From Phycisphaerae bacterium (GTDB lineage Bacteria; Planctomycetota; Phycisphaerae; UBA1845; UTPLA1), in the NCBI GenBank assembly GCA_019636475.1, contig JAHBXN010000005.1, positions 338,062-402,061 of the forward strand: DNA of 64,000 nucleotides, given 5' to 3'. Position numbers and translations under genes: made by a program. A model generated the notes under the pieces. It was not told the DNA's origin. It was given only the letters and a program-made list of their open reading frames with translations, and searched no databases. Positions 9,241 to 19,293 of this stretch are shown piece after piece; the stretch's first letter is position 1; each line of letters begins with the position of its first letter.

Positions 9241-11235
9241 ATGCAGTTCTCCCCGATCAAGACTCGCAGAAATGCCAGGATCGCGCTCACGCTGATCTGC
9301 GCGCTCGTCTGCGGCGGCCTGGGCTGGGCCACGTTCACGGCGATCCGGCTGGAAGACTTTGAAGCCCAGCAAAATCGCGACCGCGCGAAAGAAGCGCTCG
9401 ACCGGTCCAACAACAAGACCATCGCGCTCGCTCTGGCGCATATCGAGAGTATTCTGGATTCCGCGCTGGCCGTGGAACGCACGCGCCCCTTCGAACACTA
9501 CCGCGCCTACTATAAACCCGCCCGGGCCATCAGCCTTCAGCCCGGGCTGCCACCGGCCGACAACATCGTCGTCCCGTCGCCATTGCAGGAGTTCACCGGC
9601 CCGGATTGGCAGCTGCTCCACTTCCAGGTCTCCGTCATTCACGGCTGGAGCTCGCCCCAGTTGGAATCCTTCGATGAATCCACCATTCCCGCCAGCGCCA
9701 TGCCGCCCGCCGAGCGCGCCAAACATGCCTCGGCGGCAAACTGGCTCGCGGCTTTGAAACGCTACGATCCCTTCTCACTCCAACATATGCTCGAAACCGC
9801 ACAGGAAGCGGACATCGAGCGTTCGGCCGCCATCGCCCGCGTCGACGCTACCGGAACACCGCGCGAATCGACCACCGAAATCCCTCGAAATGCGGCCCTT
9901 CCGATACCCGCAAGGGACCGCACCGCGGCGGAGTTCGCGCGCCGCGGGCAGCGGTTGGTTCAACTCCAAAGACAGCGCCTGCCCGCTGAGCAATGCGAAC
10001 CATGGACCGTCGCAATTGAGAATCTGCAGACGTCCGACGACATGGACTCTCCGCGGTTTGCCCCTTCGGAGTGCGTGGTCGTTTCGGGTACGCCGATGTT
10101 CCCGATCTGGCTTGATCTGACGATGGACGACCGCCGCCAACTCGCGCTCGTCCGATCCGTCAGCGTCGAACAGTCAGAATTCTGCACGCTTCAAGGCGTG
10201 CTCATCGACTGGGACCTCCTCAAGAAAACGCTCGAATCCGAAATTCAGGACATGCTCCCCGGTGCGAGCATCGAGCCGATCGACAAGATCGATCCGCTCG
10301 ATCTGTCGGCCCTGCGCGTCATTCCCGCGCGACTCGTCGCGCGACTGCCCGGCACCGTCGATCTTGCGCCGGAAACACACGGACTTGCATGGGGCATCGG
10401 ACTCACTTGGACTGCCACGATATTGACACTCATCGGTATGTGCTGGGGCGCGATGAAGTACGTCGGCATGGTCGAACGCCGAATGCAGTTCGCCGCGGCC
10501 GTCACCCACGAACTGCGGACGCCGCTGACCGCCTTTCAAATCTACACCGACCTGCTCGCCGAATACTCCGACGACCCCGAAAGAAGGGCTCAATGCGTCC
10601 AGACTTTGCAGAAAGAATCAAAACGCCTCGGACGCCTTGTCGAGAATGTGCTCGTTTACTCACAGATCACCGGCGATGCGCCGCGCGTCAATCGAAGGCA
10701 GATCGCCCCGCGGCAAATTCTCGACTCGGTCGCGCTTCATGTGCGCGATCAGTGCCGCGATTTCGGCAAAACGCTCCAGATTGTCAACAAATGTCCCGAC
10801 GATCAGCTACTCGAAACCGACGCCGAGTTCGTCGTGCAGATCCTCGTCAGCCTGATCGAAAACGCCTGCAAGTACAGCCAGACCGCCGTAGATCCAACCA
10901 TCTGGCTCTCAGCTCGAACAATCGAAGACACCCGGATTGAATTCGCCGTCGAGGACGCGGGTGCCGGCGTCGCGGCAGCCGATCGGAAATCGGTGTTCAT
11001 GCCGTTTCATCGAAGCCGGGGCGCCCACAACAGCAGCATTTCAGGCATGGGCCTCGGTCTGGCCTTGGCCCGCTATTGGGCGAACTGCCTCGAAGGACAG
11101 CTCGAAGTCACACGCGGCGAATACGGTGCGGCTCGATTCAACTGTTTCTCGCTCCGCGTCCCCATCCAATCGTCCACCGGTAACGGGCATGGCAAATCGT
11201 CCGCCCGTGTCGATGCCGATCCCCACAGCGCCTGA
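9241..11235 (+). CDS. Membrane sensor histidine kinase
   Basis: A 664-residue kinase. It has a transmembrane helix near residues 12-35, a sensor region of about 340 residues on the far side of the membrane with no family I recognise, and a second membrane helix near 383-405. Then follow HisKA with His423 in AAVTHELRTPLTAFQIY and a HATPase domain with N box (LIENACKYS), DAGAGV and GMGLGLALARYW. All catalytic motifs are intact. It lies 8 bases downstream of the response regulator gene and presumably phosphorylates it. The large sensor region is rich in Pro and Arg and predicts no ligand. Confidence 0.93.
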   Translation: MQFSPIKTRRNARIALTLICALVCGGLGWATFTAIRLEDFEAQQNRDRAKEALDRSNNKTIALALAHIESILDSALAVERTRPFEHYRAYYKPARAISLQPGLPPADNIVVPSPLQEFTGPDWQLLHFQVSVIHGWSSPQLESFDESTIPASAMPPAERAKHASAANWLAALKRYDPFSLQHMLETAQEADIERSAAIARVDATGTPRESTTEIPRNAALPIPARDRTAAEFARRGQRLVQLQRQRLPAEQCEPWTVAIENLQTSDDMDSPRFAPSECVVVSGTPMFPIWLDLTMDDRRQLALVRSVSVEQSEFCTLQGVLIDWDLLKKTLESEIQDMLPGASIEPIDKIDPLDLSALRVIPARLVARLPGTVDLAPETHGLAWGIGLTWTATILTLIGMCWGAMKYVGMVERRMQFAAAVTHELRTPLTAFQIYTDLLAEYSDDPERRAQCVQTLQKESKRLGRLVENVLVYSQITGDAPRVNRRQIAPRQILDSVALHVRDQCRDFGKTLQIVNKCPDDQLLETDAEFVVQILVSLIENACKYSQTAVDPTIWLSARTIEDTRIEFAVEDAGAGVAAADRKSVFMPFHRSRGAHNSSISGMGLGLALARYWANCLEGQLEVTRGEYGAARFNCFSLRVPIQSSTGNGHGKSSARVDADPHSA

Positions 11236-11333
11236 TCGCGCATTGTCCGTCATCCAGATCGGCAGCTTTTGCCGGTCATCCCCGATCGACTTTCCCGCCG
11301 ATATCTTCCATGCGGCGCGAGGCGGTGACTCCG

Positions 11334-11570
11334 TCACCTGCGATCGTATCGAATATGGATGCCGTCAATAACAATCCGGTCTGCCCGTTTCTTCAAGGGA
11401 GCGATCAACGCTGTGCGGAACGATTCAATCTCCAGCGAATATCCGAGGTATTTGAACAGTGCCTCGGCGACTTCGGCGGATGTCCAACATACCACCAACT
11501 CCGCATCGATCCCCCACTCCTCGTCGGGAATCGCGACATTCCGGATGCCGCCTGATATGTCCCCCGCCAT
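11334..11570 (-). CDS. Hypothetical small acidic protein
   Basis: A 78-residue frame that reads like a folded soluble domain: ISGGIRNVAIPDEEWGIDAE, a helix with EVAEALFKYLGY, and an end in DGIHIRYDRR. It has no membrane segment or known motif. Its ATG at 11570 overlaps the ATG of the recombinase gene at 11569 on the other strand (CATG), and no later in-frame start exists; an earlier ATG at 11606 would overlap even more. Without homologues the call rests on composition alone. Confidence 0.45.
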   Translation of the reverse strand: MAGDISGGIRNVAIPDEEWGIDAELVVCWTSAEVAEALFKYLGYSLEIESFRTALIAPLKKRADRIVIDGIHIRYDRR

Positions 11571-12549
11571 GAGAACCCCGCCTCTCGTGCCGGCCGCGCC
11601 CGCCATCGTGGGCAGACCCCCGGGCGCATCAGCGACTCAGTCCGGCGCGCAGGCGGATTGGCGGCGGCTGCTTCAGCATTTCATCGACTACCTCACCAGC
11701 GAATGCGGACTTGCGCGGAATACGATCGACGCCTATCGGCGCGACCTGATCGAATTTATTGATCTGCTCGACGATCGCGACATCGGCTCGACCTCGGCGT
11801 TGTCGATTCAGATCGTGCAGTCCTATCTTGTACGGCTGAATGATCGGAAGCTCTCGCTCAGTTCCATCGGACGGCACCTCGTGTCGGTCCGTATGTTCAT
11901 GCGGTACCTCTACATCACCGGCACGATGACGAGCGATCTGTACACCCAGCTCGAAACGCCCCGCCGATGGCAGCGCCTGCCAAACACGCTTAATCAGAAC
12001 CAGACCGCGTCCATTCTCTCAACCCCACAACCCGGCGAGCCGTTCTACACCCGCGATCGCGCGATTCTGGAGTTGCTCTATGCCACGGGCATGCGCGTGT
12101 CCGAACTCGCAGGCCTGCGCCTTCGAGATCTGAATCTCGATGTCGGCTTCCTCCGATGCTTCGGCAAAGGCCGTAAAGAGCGGATCATCCCGATCGGGTC
12201 ACATGCCATCGAAGCGATGCAGGCTTATCTCACCGGTCTTCGCCATGTGCTGACCGAATCACACCAGGATGTGGAGCACGTATTCGTATCGCGCACGGGC
12301 AGGCCGATGGACCGCACCAACATCTGGCGGCTCGTCAGCCGATACGCGGCACTGGCCGGCATCAAAGGCCCCGTCGGTCCGCACACGCTCCGGCACTGCT
12401 TCGCCACTCACATGCTGGAAGGCGGCGCGGACCTGCGCATCGTGCAGGAACTGCTTGGGCACGCCACCGTCGCAACGACCCAGATTTACACGCACGTGGA
12501 CATGTCCCGGCTCAAGGGCCTGCACGCCCGCTGCCACCCCAGGCAGTAA
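11569..12549 (+). CDS. xerD: Tyrosine site-specific recombinase, XerC/XerD type
   Basis: A 326-residue recombinase. An N-terminal SAM-like core-binding domain (about residues 25-115, FIDYLTSECGLARNTIDAYR) precedes the catalytic domain with Arg in ATGMRVSELAGLR, Lys in GKGRKER, HTLRHCFATHML, LGHATVATTQ and the nucleophile Tyr in IYTHV. All six residues of the family active site are present. Size and motifs match Xer recombinases that resolve chromosome dimers at dif, rather than phage integrases. Whether it is XerC or XerD cannot be decided here. A GTG at 11587 is an alternative start. A tRNA-Ala gene lies 1.4 kb downstream, but no integrated element lies between them. Confidence 0.85.
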   Translation: MRTPPLVPAAPAIVGRPPGASATQSGAQADWRRLLQHFIDYLTSECGLARNTIDAYRRDLIEFIDLLDDRDIGSTSALSIQIVQSYLVRLNDRKLSLSSIGRHLVSVRMFMRYLYITGTMTSDLYTQLETPRRWQRLPNTLNQNQTASILSTPQPGEPFYTRDRAILELLYATGMRVSELAGLRLRDLNLDVGFLRCFGKGRKERIIPIGSHAIEAMQAYLTGLRHVLTESHQDVEHVFVSRTGRPMDRTNIWRLVSRYAALAGIKGPVGPHTLRHCFATHMLEGGADLRIVQELLGHATVATTQIYTHVDMSRLKGLHARCHPRQ

Positions 12550-12600
12550 ACCGTCGACTCCCCGACGCACTAAATTTCATCCTACGCTACAATTTCCTCG

Positions 12601-13689
12601 ATGGATCGCAGTGTCCTGAGAATTCTCGACGCCAGCTTCAATCGAGCGCGCGAAGGCCTTCGCGTGATTGAAGATCATGCGCGAATGCTGTTTGATGATG
12701 CATCATTGGCACTCCGCGCCAAGCAACTCCGCCACCAGCTTGCAGACGTCGCCCGCTCCTTCGACGCGGATGCCCTTCTGGCCGCCCGGGACACGCCTGG
12801 AGATGTCGGCACGCGGATCACCACCGGCGGCGAGCAACTTCGACCCGATGCCGAAAGCGTCGCTCGTGCGGCAGCCAAACGCGCGGCCGAAGCCATGCGA
12901 GCCATCGAGGAATACGGCAAGTTGCTCGATGCCGACGTCGCGGCACGCATCCGGCAGCTTCGTTACGAACTCTACGCCGTCGAACAGGCCCTCTTCATCG
13001 CAGCGCCTCGATCCGCAGCGGCCAGAAACGCCAGGCTGCACGTGCTCTTGACTGCCTCGCTCTGTCGAGGCGACTGGCTCGGCGTCGCTGAAGCCGTCCT
13101 TCGCGGCGGCGCGGATGTGATTCAGCTTCGGGAGAAGAATCTGACCGATCGCGCCCTGCTCGATCGCGCGAGCCGGCTTCGTCAGCTCACGCGAGATCAT
13201 GACGCCCTGCTCATCATCAACGATCGGCCGGACATCGCCGTGCTCGCAGATGCGGATGGCGTCCACGTCGGTGAAGAGGATCTCACCGTGGCCGACGCAC
13301 GGCGGATTGTCGGCCCCATGCGATTGGTCGGAGCCAGCACCCACAACCTTGCTGAAGTGCGCGAGGCGATGAAGGACGGCCCCGACTATCTCGGGGTCGG
13401 CCCTATGTTCGCCTCGTCAACAAAGCCGGATGTCACGGTAAACAGCCCGGAACTCCTGCGCACCGTTCACGACGCCTTGGCCGCCGACGACGCAATAACG
13501 CCGCTCGTCGCCATCGGCGGAATCACAGCCGACAACGTCGCGCGAATAGCGTCCATCGCCTCCTCGCGCAAACAGCCTTCTGATGGGACGGGCTCGCAAA
13601 TCAGCATCGCCGTTGCCGTTTGCAATGCGGTCATCGCCGCGGACCAGCCCGAAGAGGCTGCCCGGAAAATCCGAGCGGCGCTGAAGTAG
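12601..13689 (+). CDS. thiE: Thiamine-phosphate synthase with N-terminal ThiD2-like domain
   Basis: A 362-residue fusion. Residues about 5-130 (ILDASFNRAREGLRVIEDHA) match the ThiD2-type helical domain found in front of ThiE in cyanobacteria and planctomycetes. Residues about 148-360 are the ThiE TIM barrel with QLREKN, LLIINDRPDIA, DGVHVGEEDL, VGASTHN, YLGVGPMFASSTKP and VAIGGIT. ThiE joins HMP-pyrophosphate and thiazole phosphate to make thiamine phosphate. The active-site motifs are intact. The gene starts 51 bases after the recombinase gene; no other thiamine gene is present in the window. Confidence 0.92.
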   Translation: MDRSVLRILDASFNRAREGLRVIEDHARMLFDDASLALRAKQLRHQLADVARSFDADALLAARDTPGDVGTRITTGGEQLRPDAESVARAAAKRAAEAMRAIEEYGKLLDADVAARIRQLRYELYAVEQALFIAAPRSAAARNARLHVLLTASLCRGDWLGVAEAVLRGGADVIQLREKNLTDRALLDRASRLRQLTRDHDALLIINDRPDIAVLADADGVHVGEEDLTVADARRIVGPMRLVGASTHNLAEVREAMKDGPDYLGVGPMFASSTKPDVTVNSPELLRTVHDALAADDAITPLVAIGGITADNVARIASIASSRKQPSDGTGSQISIAVAVCNAVIAADQPEEAARKIRAALK

Positions 13690-13827
13690 CTACGTTGTCT
13701 TGACGCCTGCTCGTGGCCACCACATCGCCGCCGCCGAGAGTGGACTGAACGCGAGAAGTAGGATTCTTCCCCCAACGATGGGAATCATTGGGTCGCAAGC
13801 GCTTACAAACCGAACCGCCCCGACCCG

Positions 13828-13856
13828 TTGACATGCCGCGGATCGTGTTCTCTAAT
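13828..13856 (+). promoter_or_regulatory. Sigma-70-type promoter of tRNA-Ala
   Basis: A perfect -35 hexamer TTGACA (13828-13833), a 17-base spacer and a -10 hexamer TCTAAT (13851-13856, five of six consensus bases). It lies about 75 bases before the tRNA-Ala gene with no other gene between. Confidence 0.75.
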
Positions 13857-13930
13857 ACCAGCTTGGTTGCGTCATCTGATGCGACCGGCTTGCGCCCGGC
13901 CGACCCGGCCGAGCGAAAATTGATATCCCC

Positions 13931-14003
<73 letters not shown>

Positions 14004-14291
14004 TTCTCGTAAACCACGCCGAAAGCTAGACTTAACGCAAAATCAAATGAAAGACAGCGCGGCCCGAAAACACCGGATTATCCGGAATTAACCGGAAAGC
14101 GTTGCTAAAGGGAGCGTTTCTCATATCACGACCGGCGAAGTCCATTCCATGCCACAGGCGGCATAGACGACCCGGCAACCCATCGCTGCCTTTCGTGCCG
14201 ATCAGCAAACCCCTGATTGCTCGCCCACCTGAATTACCAAACCCGCGCACCACGAATCAATCCGCCCCTCTCGCCCCCCGGTCCCCCGCGA

Positions 14292-16214
14292 TCAGATGTC
14301 CAGCGTGTCTGTCGGTTTCAGTGTGCGGTCCACGAAGAGCCGGTGCCAGATCTCCAGCACCATCAGCGTCCAGATGCGGTAACTGTGGTCGTGCCGTCCC
14401 GCGCGGTGTTCATCCATGACCAAACGAATGTAGTCCAGGTCAAACAGGTCGCGCCGGGCGGCCGGGCCCTCGGTCAGCAGCCGCCTGACCCGGCTGTACC
14501 ACTCGTCGCGCAGCCAGTAATTGAACGGCAGGCCGAAGCCCCACTTCGGTCGGTAGATCGACTCGCGTGGCACATACCGCGACGCCAGCAATTTGCCCAG
14601 GTGCTTAAGCTCCGCGTTGGCCAGAAGCAGATCCGCCGGAATCGTTGCCGCATACTCGAGAAAATCACTGTCAAGAAACGGGCACCGCGCCTCAAGCGAA
14701 ACAGCCATCGAGGCGACATCCACTTTCGCCAGATAGTCGCTCGGCAGCGTCGTCCAAAGCATCGCCTGCATTCGAACGTCCAGCGGCGTGGGGCCGTCGC
14801 TGGCCAAAATGCGCTCCACGACAGGATCAATCGGATGCCAATCGGCGATTTGCCCAAATCGGTCAGGACGCCAGAGTCGTTCCCGGCGTCGATCCCGCCA
14901 GACGCTCGTCCGACGGACGGCCAGATCGAGCCGCCCCGCGAGGTGTTCCGCGAAAAGCGCCCCGCGATCGAGCGTGACGTTGTCCGGCAGCATGCGAGCG
15001 GCCTGTCTCGTGGAGATGAGCAACGCGTTGAGCAGGATGCGCGGAATCCACCGGAATCGTCGCGCGCGATGCGCGGACAGGTGTGGATCGTAGCCCGCGA
15101 GGGCTTCGTCGCCGCCGTCTCCCGTGAGCACGACGGTTACATGCTCTCGCGCGGCCTTCGACACGAAATAGGTCGGAACGGCCGATGCATCGCCGAAGGG
15201 TTCGCCATAATGCCAGACGATCATCGGAAGGACCGCCCACACATCGGGATCAAGCACCAGTTCGGTGTGCCGCGAGCCGATGTGATCCGCCACGCGCCGG
15301 GCGTGAACACGCTCATCATACTGTTGTATCTTTTCAAAGCCGACGGTGTACGTGGAAATCGGACGGCTGCTTTCCTTCGCCATGATCGCAGCGACAAGAC
15401 TGGAGTCGACGCCTCCGCTGAGAAACGCGCCGAGCGGAACATCCGAAACGAGGCGACGGCGCACCGCCCGGTGCAGGTGCTCGTCAAGACCGTCAAGCCA
15501 TTCAGACTCGGTGCGATTCGACTTATTCGCGAAGGAGATGTTCCAGTATCGCGCGGTCGATGTCCGAGCGGCATCTGTGCGAAAGGTCATCATGCCGGCC
15601 GGCTGAACCTTCTTCACTTCGCGGAAGATCGATCGGTCCTGCTGAATGAAGTAGTAGAAGAGAAATTCGTCGATCGCTTTCGGATCAATCGACAACGCGC
15701 CGTTCCGCGCAAGCCAGATGCTCTTGATGTCGCTTGAGAACAGAACAAACCGGCCGTCGTCGTAGTAGAACAGAGGCTTCTTCCCGACCCGGTCGCGGAC
15801 GAGGGACAGTTCACGACGGTTGGCGTCCCACAATGCAAAGGCGAACATGCCCCGGATGCGGTCAACCAGGGATTCGAGCCCCCACTGCTCGTATCCGTGG
15901 ACTAGCACTTCGGTATCGGATCGCGACCGAAAGCGGTGCCCCGCGGCCTCGAGTTCTGGTCGAAGCTCCGCAAAATTGTAGATTTCGCCGTTGAGAACGA
16001 GTTGAACGCTGCCATCCTCATTCGGCATGGGATTCTTGCCGGCGGGAGAAAGGTCAATAATGCTGAGTCGCCGATGCCCCAGTCCGATATGGGGGCCGAG
16101 GTGAAGCCCGGCATCATCCGGGCCGCGGGTGAGCATGATATCCCGCATCGCCACGAGGGCTTGTTCGTCGATTGGGGCGCCGACTCGGTCGAAAATACCG
16201 CAAATGCCGCACAT
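14292..16214 (-). CDS. asnB: Asparagine synthetase (glutamine-hydrolysing), exopolysaccharide-locus type
   Basis: A 640-residue class II amidotransferase. Start ATG 16214 gives the mature N terminus MCGICGIF with catalytic Cys2; longer frames would bury it. The glutaminase domain covers about residues 2-200. The synthetase domain has the PP-loop AFLSGGVDSSLVAAI and LTGDGGDEALAGY. The protein would convert aspartate to asparagine with glutamine and ATP. Paralogues of this length are frequent in polysaccharide and capsule loci, where they may amidate sugars or peptides. Here the gene is divergent from a polymerase gene and glycosyltransferase genes, which fits such a role, but housekeeping asparagine synthesis cannot be excluded. 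Confidence 0.9.
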   Translation of the reverse strand: MCGICGIFDRVGAPIDEQALVAMRDIMLTRGPDDAGLHLGPHIGLGHRRLSIIDLSPAGKNPMPNEDGSVQLVLNGEIYNFAELRPELEAAGHRFRSRSDTEVLVHGYEQWGLESLVDRIRGMFAFALWDANRRELSLVRDRVGKKPLFYYDDGRFVLFSSDIKSIWLARNGALSIDPKAIDEFLFYYFIQQDRSIFREVKKVQPAGMMTFRTDAARTSTARYWNISFANKSNRTESEWLDGLDEHLHRAVRRRLVSDVPLGAFLSGGVDSSLVAAIMAKESSRPISTYTVGFEKIQQYDERVHARRVADHIGSRHTELVLDPDVWAVLPMIVWHYGEPFGDASAVPTYFVSKAAREHVTVVLTGDGGDEALAGYDPHLSAHRARRFRWIPRILLNALLISTRQAARMLPDNVTLDRGALFAEHLAGRLDLAVRRTSVWRDRRRERLWRPDRFGQIADWHPIDPVVERILASDGPTPLDVRMQAMLWTTLPSDYLAKVDVASMAVSLEARCPFLDSDFLEYAATIPADLLLANAELKHLGKLLASRYVPRESIYRPKWGFGLPFNYWLRDEWYSRVRRLLTEGPAARRDLFDLDYIRLVMDEHRAGRHDHSYRIWTLMVLEIWHRLFVDRTLKPTDTLDI

Positions 16215-16521
16215 CGGGTTCGGTCGTCCTCCGGGCCGAAATCGCGTGGGCCGCGGCTTCAATGGTAAAATCGGCCCGACGACGGCCGAATCGATCAAAA
16301 AATGGAAATTCGGCAGTTGACGGCAGCCGCCACAGGCGACTTTGGCCGGTCCTGGTCGGTTTTGACCCGCCCGCAAACGTTGCCGCACGCCACAGCCGAT
16401 ATTCCTGCTGGTATACTACCGTGATCGATTCGACGGTGGAAATGCGATCCGCCGTCTCGCAGAACCAAAGCCCCGATCGTATCGCCGACAGGCGGAACAC
16501 TGAGCAAGGCTATATACCGAC
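16215..16521. other. Divergent promoter region between asnB and the polymerase gene
   Basis: This 307-base gap separates the divergent starts of asnB and the O-antigen ligase-like gene. The only promoter-like signal is the extended -10 element described separately. No small gene or RNA is apparent. Confidence 0.5.
16409..16417 (+). promoter_or_regulatory. Possible extended -10 promoter
   Basis: TGGTATACT: a TATACT hexamer preceded by TG one base upstream, about 105 bases before the polymerase gene. There is no good -35 at standard distance, which is allowed for extended -10 promoters. Weak evidence on its own. Confidence 0.3.
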
Positions 16522-17985
16522 ATGTACGCCATAAACGCCCCGATGGATCTAAACATCAACCCCGTCGAGGAGGCGAAGCAACCCTTCTCACCGGGCTGGG
16601 CGATGTTCATCGCCATCTGGATCGTCTGTCTGCTGGCCGGCGCGGCGCTGACCCTCCAGATGAAGCAACCGGTGCTCGGAGCGATTGTGGCCGGCCTTCC
16701 GACGCTGGCAGGCATATTGATCAGCCCGATTTTCTCGCTGTGCTGCATCTGCCTCGTATTGCCGCTGAGCGGATCGATCAATTTTGAGGGCGTGTTCACG
16801 GCCGACCGCGCGATCGGCGCGCTGGCGACGGCGGGCATCCTCATTCATTGCAAGTTTTTCCGAGGCAGCGTGAGGATCAGCGGCTCACCGCTGCTGCCGC
16901 TGTTTCTCATCGCAGGCTGGTCGACCTTGTCGGCACTCTGGTCCGTCAATCCGCAGTATGCATTCTTCTCCGCCCTGTCGCTGGTTCAGTTGTCGTTCTG
17001 GGTCTGGGCGTTATGGAATGCAATCGCCTATCGCGGAAACTACATCTGGCCGTTGCGATGTTATGCCGCGGGCATGCTGGTCGTCGTCATGCGCCTTTAC
17101 CTGTCCGGAGGACTCTCACGAATCAAGGACGAAGGCAACGCGGCACGACTGACGCTCGAATCGACAAGCCGCGACAACGTCAATCCCAATGACTTCGCGG
17201 CATTTCTCGTGCCGGCGTTCTTCATCGCGGTGTATCTCTTCCTTCGCGATCCCGCGAAATTCCTCCGAATCATCTGGGTCATCTGCGCGATGGTTTTTCC
17301 GATCATGATCGTCCTAACCGGCGCTCGGAGCGCGCTGGCCGGATTGCTTTGCGCGCTGCTGGTGACCGCGCTGACGTTTCACCATTTCATCCGCGCTCGC
17401 GGCGCGCTGATCGGAATCGTCATCGCAGGCATCTGTATGGTCGGCGGCATTTTCTACGTCCTGAGCAGCGATCTGTCCCGGTCGGACGCGGTGCAGCGGA
17501 TTCTCGATCCTCGTCTGCGCGGCAAGGGCATGAACAATCGCTTGATGCTCATGGAGCGCGGCCTGACTCATATTTTCTCGCGTCCGCTCCTTGGCACGGG
17601 CTGCCATAACTACGTGCTGACCTACCAGGAAAAATGGGCGATTCACAACGATCCGATGCTGATCGCCGCCGAATTGGGTATCTTCGGCGGTTTTCTGTAC
17701 TTCTGGTTTTTCTGGAAGCTCGGAAAGACGGTATTCGGCACGCGCGCGCCGCCTGAAAAATGGTTCGCCCGAAGCCTGGTGATCTTTCTTTTCGTGACCG
17801 GGCTGGCACATCCAATCTTCGCGGCGAAATCGTTCTGGTTCTTTTCAGTTTGCGGAGCGGCCGTCGCGTTTCGCGCGCGCCAATCGGAAGAAAACGCCGC
17901 GATGGATCTGGCCTACCAGTACGCATCGATGCCGCCGCCGGACCTGCAACTGAGCCAGCACCGCTGGGGCCATTCATACGCCTGA
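16522..17985 (+). CDS. O-antigen ligase / Wzy-like polysaccharide polymerase
   Basis: A 487-residue membrane protein with about 11 hydrophobic segments and one larger loop on the outer face (about residues 325-400) containing RLMLMERGLTHIFSRPLLG, then GTGCHNYVL and HNDPMLIAAELG. This is the pattern of the O-antigen ligase (Wzy_C/WaaL) superfamily, which joins or polymerises lipid-linked glycans on the outer side of the inner membrane. The N terminus is cytoplasmic. The gene leads the plus-strand exopolysaccharide cluster; the first glycosyltransferase starts 48 bases after its stop. Ligase and polymerase cannot be told apart by sequence. An alternative start is ATG 16543. Confidence 0.85.
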   Translation: MYAINAPMDLNINPVEEAKQPFSPGWAMFIAIWIVCLLAGAALTLQMKQPVLGAIVAGLPTLAGILISPIFSLCCICLVLPLSGSINFEGVFTADRAIGALATAGILIHCKFFRGSVRISGSPLLPLFLIAGWSTLSALWSVNPQYAFFSALSLVQLSFWVWALWNAIAYRGNYIWPLRCYAAGMLVVVMRLYLSGGLSRIKDEGNAARLTLESTSRDNVNPNDFAAFLVPAFFIAVYLFLRDPAKFLRIIWVICAMVFPIMIVLTGARSALAGLLCALLVTALTFHHFIRARGALIGIVIAGICMVGGIFYVLSSDLSRSDAVQRILDPRLRGKGMNNRLMLMERGLTHIFSRPLLGTGCHNYVLTYQEKWAIHNDPMLIAAELGIFGGFLYFWFFWKLGKTVFGTRAPPEKWFARSLVIFLFVTGLAHPIFAAKSFWFFSVCGAAVAFRARQSEENAAMDLAYQYASMPPPDLQLSQHRWGHSYA

Positions 17986-18033
17986 CCAGCCGGCGCCAAC
18001 CATTCGCGCCGAGTGTGCCGACCAACGACCTTC

Positions 18034-19293
18034 ATGCGCATTCTTGCAATCGCCAGCCTGTATCCACTGTCACACGCCGACAACGCCGGTCAGGCGCGCC
18101 ACGTTTCGTTCCGCGCGCTGGTTGCACAAGGACATGACATTGAGGTCATTCGCCCGCAAATGCGCCTGTATCAGTGGATCTCCCGCGACTGGCGATTGAA
18201 GAGCGGCCAGCATGTGCCGCTGCGATATGAACTCGACGGCGTGCCGGTGGCGTGCCCGCGATTTTGGCGCCTGCCGGGCAGATACTGGCGACCTTACGAG
18301 GCAAGCTGGCGCTACGGCCCGGTCGCTCGCCTGGTCCGGCGCGCCCATACCGCGAAGCCGTTCGATGTCATTTACGGATGCGAACTGGTGTCGGATGGCG
18401 TTGTTGCGGTTCGACTGGGTCGCGAGATGAAACTGCCGGTGATGCTGTCGAGCATCGGCAGCGATGCTCACACCTACCCATATCAAAGCAAGCGTGCGAT
18501 GACAGTGACGCGCAAGGTGCTGTGTGAGGCGGATCTGATACTTGTAGAGGGGGCCGGTGCGGTCGAGGATATTAGACGACTGACGACTCACACCGCGCCC
18601 ATCCACGTCTTCAGTCGAGGCATTGATCTATCTCGCTTTGAGGGCGCCCTGTCGAAAGATGCCGCGAGGGAAAAACATGGCCTGCCTCGTGGGCGCCGGC
18701 TCATCGTGTTCGTCGGAACCCTAAATGAAAGCAAGGGTGTTCTCGTGCTGGCGGAAGCGTTCGCGCAGATCGCACCGCGTCACGCCGACGCCGACCTGGT
18801 CTACGTCGGCTCGGGGACGATGTTCGATGATATTCGGACGATGACAGCAACCGCCGGTCTGAGCGATCGGGTGCATCTGCTCGGAAAGCGTCCGTTCAGC
18901 GAAGTCCCGCACATCCTGCTGGCCTGTGACGTATTCTGTCTGCCCTCTTTCGCCGAAGGATTACCCAAGAGCGTGGTCGAGGGCATGGCGGCCGGACTTC
19001 CGGTTGTCGCGACGAACGTCGGCGGAATACCGGACGTGATGTCGCACGGCGAATGCGGGATCCTCGTGTCGCCACGCGACGTGAACGGGCTTGCCGGCGC
19101 GCTGGACCGTCTGTTGGCAAATCCGGACGAAGCCGCCAGAATGGGAAGTGTGGGTCAGGCCATCGCGCGGACCCACTTCGACACTGTGAAGAATGCCGCA
19201 GGAATCCTGAGATTCGCGGAAGAGGCCATCGCTCGCGGCAATACACGGATGGCACAATCAGAGGGGAGTGGATGGCCGGCTCAATCAGTGTGA
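18034..19293 (+). CDS. Glycosyltransferase family 4
   Basis: A 419-residue GT-B enzyme. The N-terminal Rossmann fold opens MRILAIASLYPLSHADNAG with the glycine-containing acceptor loop. The C-terminal half has FVGTLNESKGVLVLAEAF and the EX7E motif in SFAEGLPKSVVEGMAAG, then VATNVGGIPDV. These are the nucleotide-sugar binding features of GT4 retaining transferases. The donor sugar is unknown. ATG 18034 is used because the fold starts there, although an in-frame ATG lies at 18013. Its 3' end overlaps wecB by 22 bases, so the genes are translationally coupled. Confidence 0.92.
   Translation: MRILAIASLYPLSHADNAGQARHVSFRALVAQGHDIEVIRPQMRLYQWISRDWRLKSGQHVPLRYELDGVPVACPRFWRLPGRYWRPYEASWRYGPVARLVRRAHTAKPFDVIYGCELVSDGVVAVRLGREMKLPVMLSSIGSDAHTYPYQSKRAMTVTRKVLCEADLILVEGAGAVEDIRRLTTHTAPIHVFSRGIDLSRFEGALSKDAAREKHGLPRGRRLIVFVGTLNESKGVLVLAEAFAQIAPRHADADLVYVGSGTMFDDIRTMTATAGLSDRVHLLGKRPFSEVPHILLACDVFCLPSFAEGLPKSVVEGMAAGLPVVATNVGGIPDVMSHGECGILVSPRDVNGLAGALDRLLANPDEAARMGSVGQAIARTHFDTVKNAAGILRFAEEAIARGNTRMAQSEGSGWPAQSV

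Noticed and set aside
11359..11568. Longer N terminus for the recombinase
   Set aside because: The 70 added residues lie opposite the small minus-strand gene and match no Xer domain.
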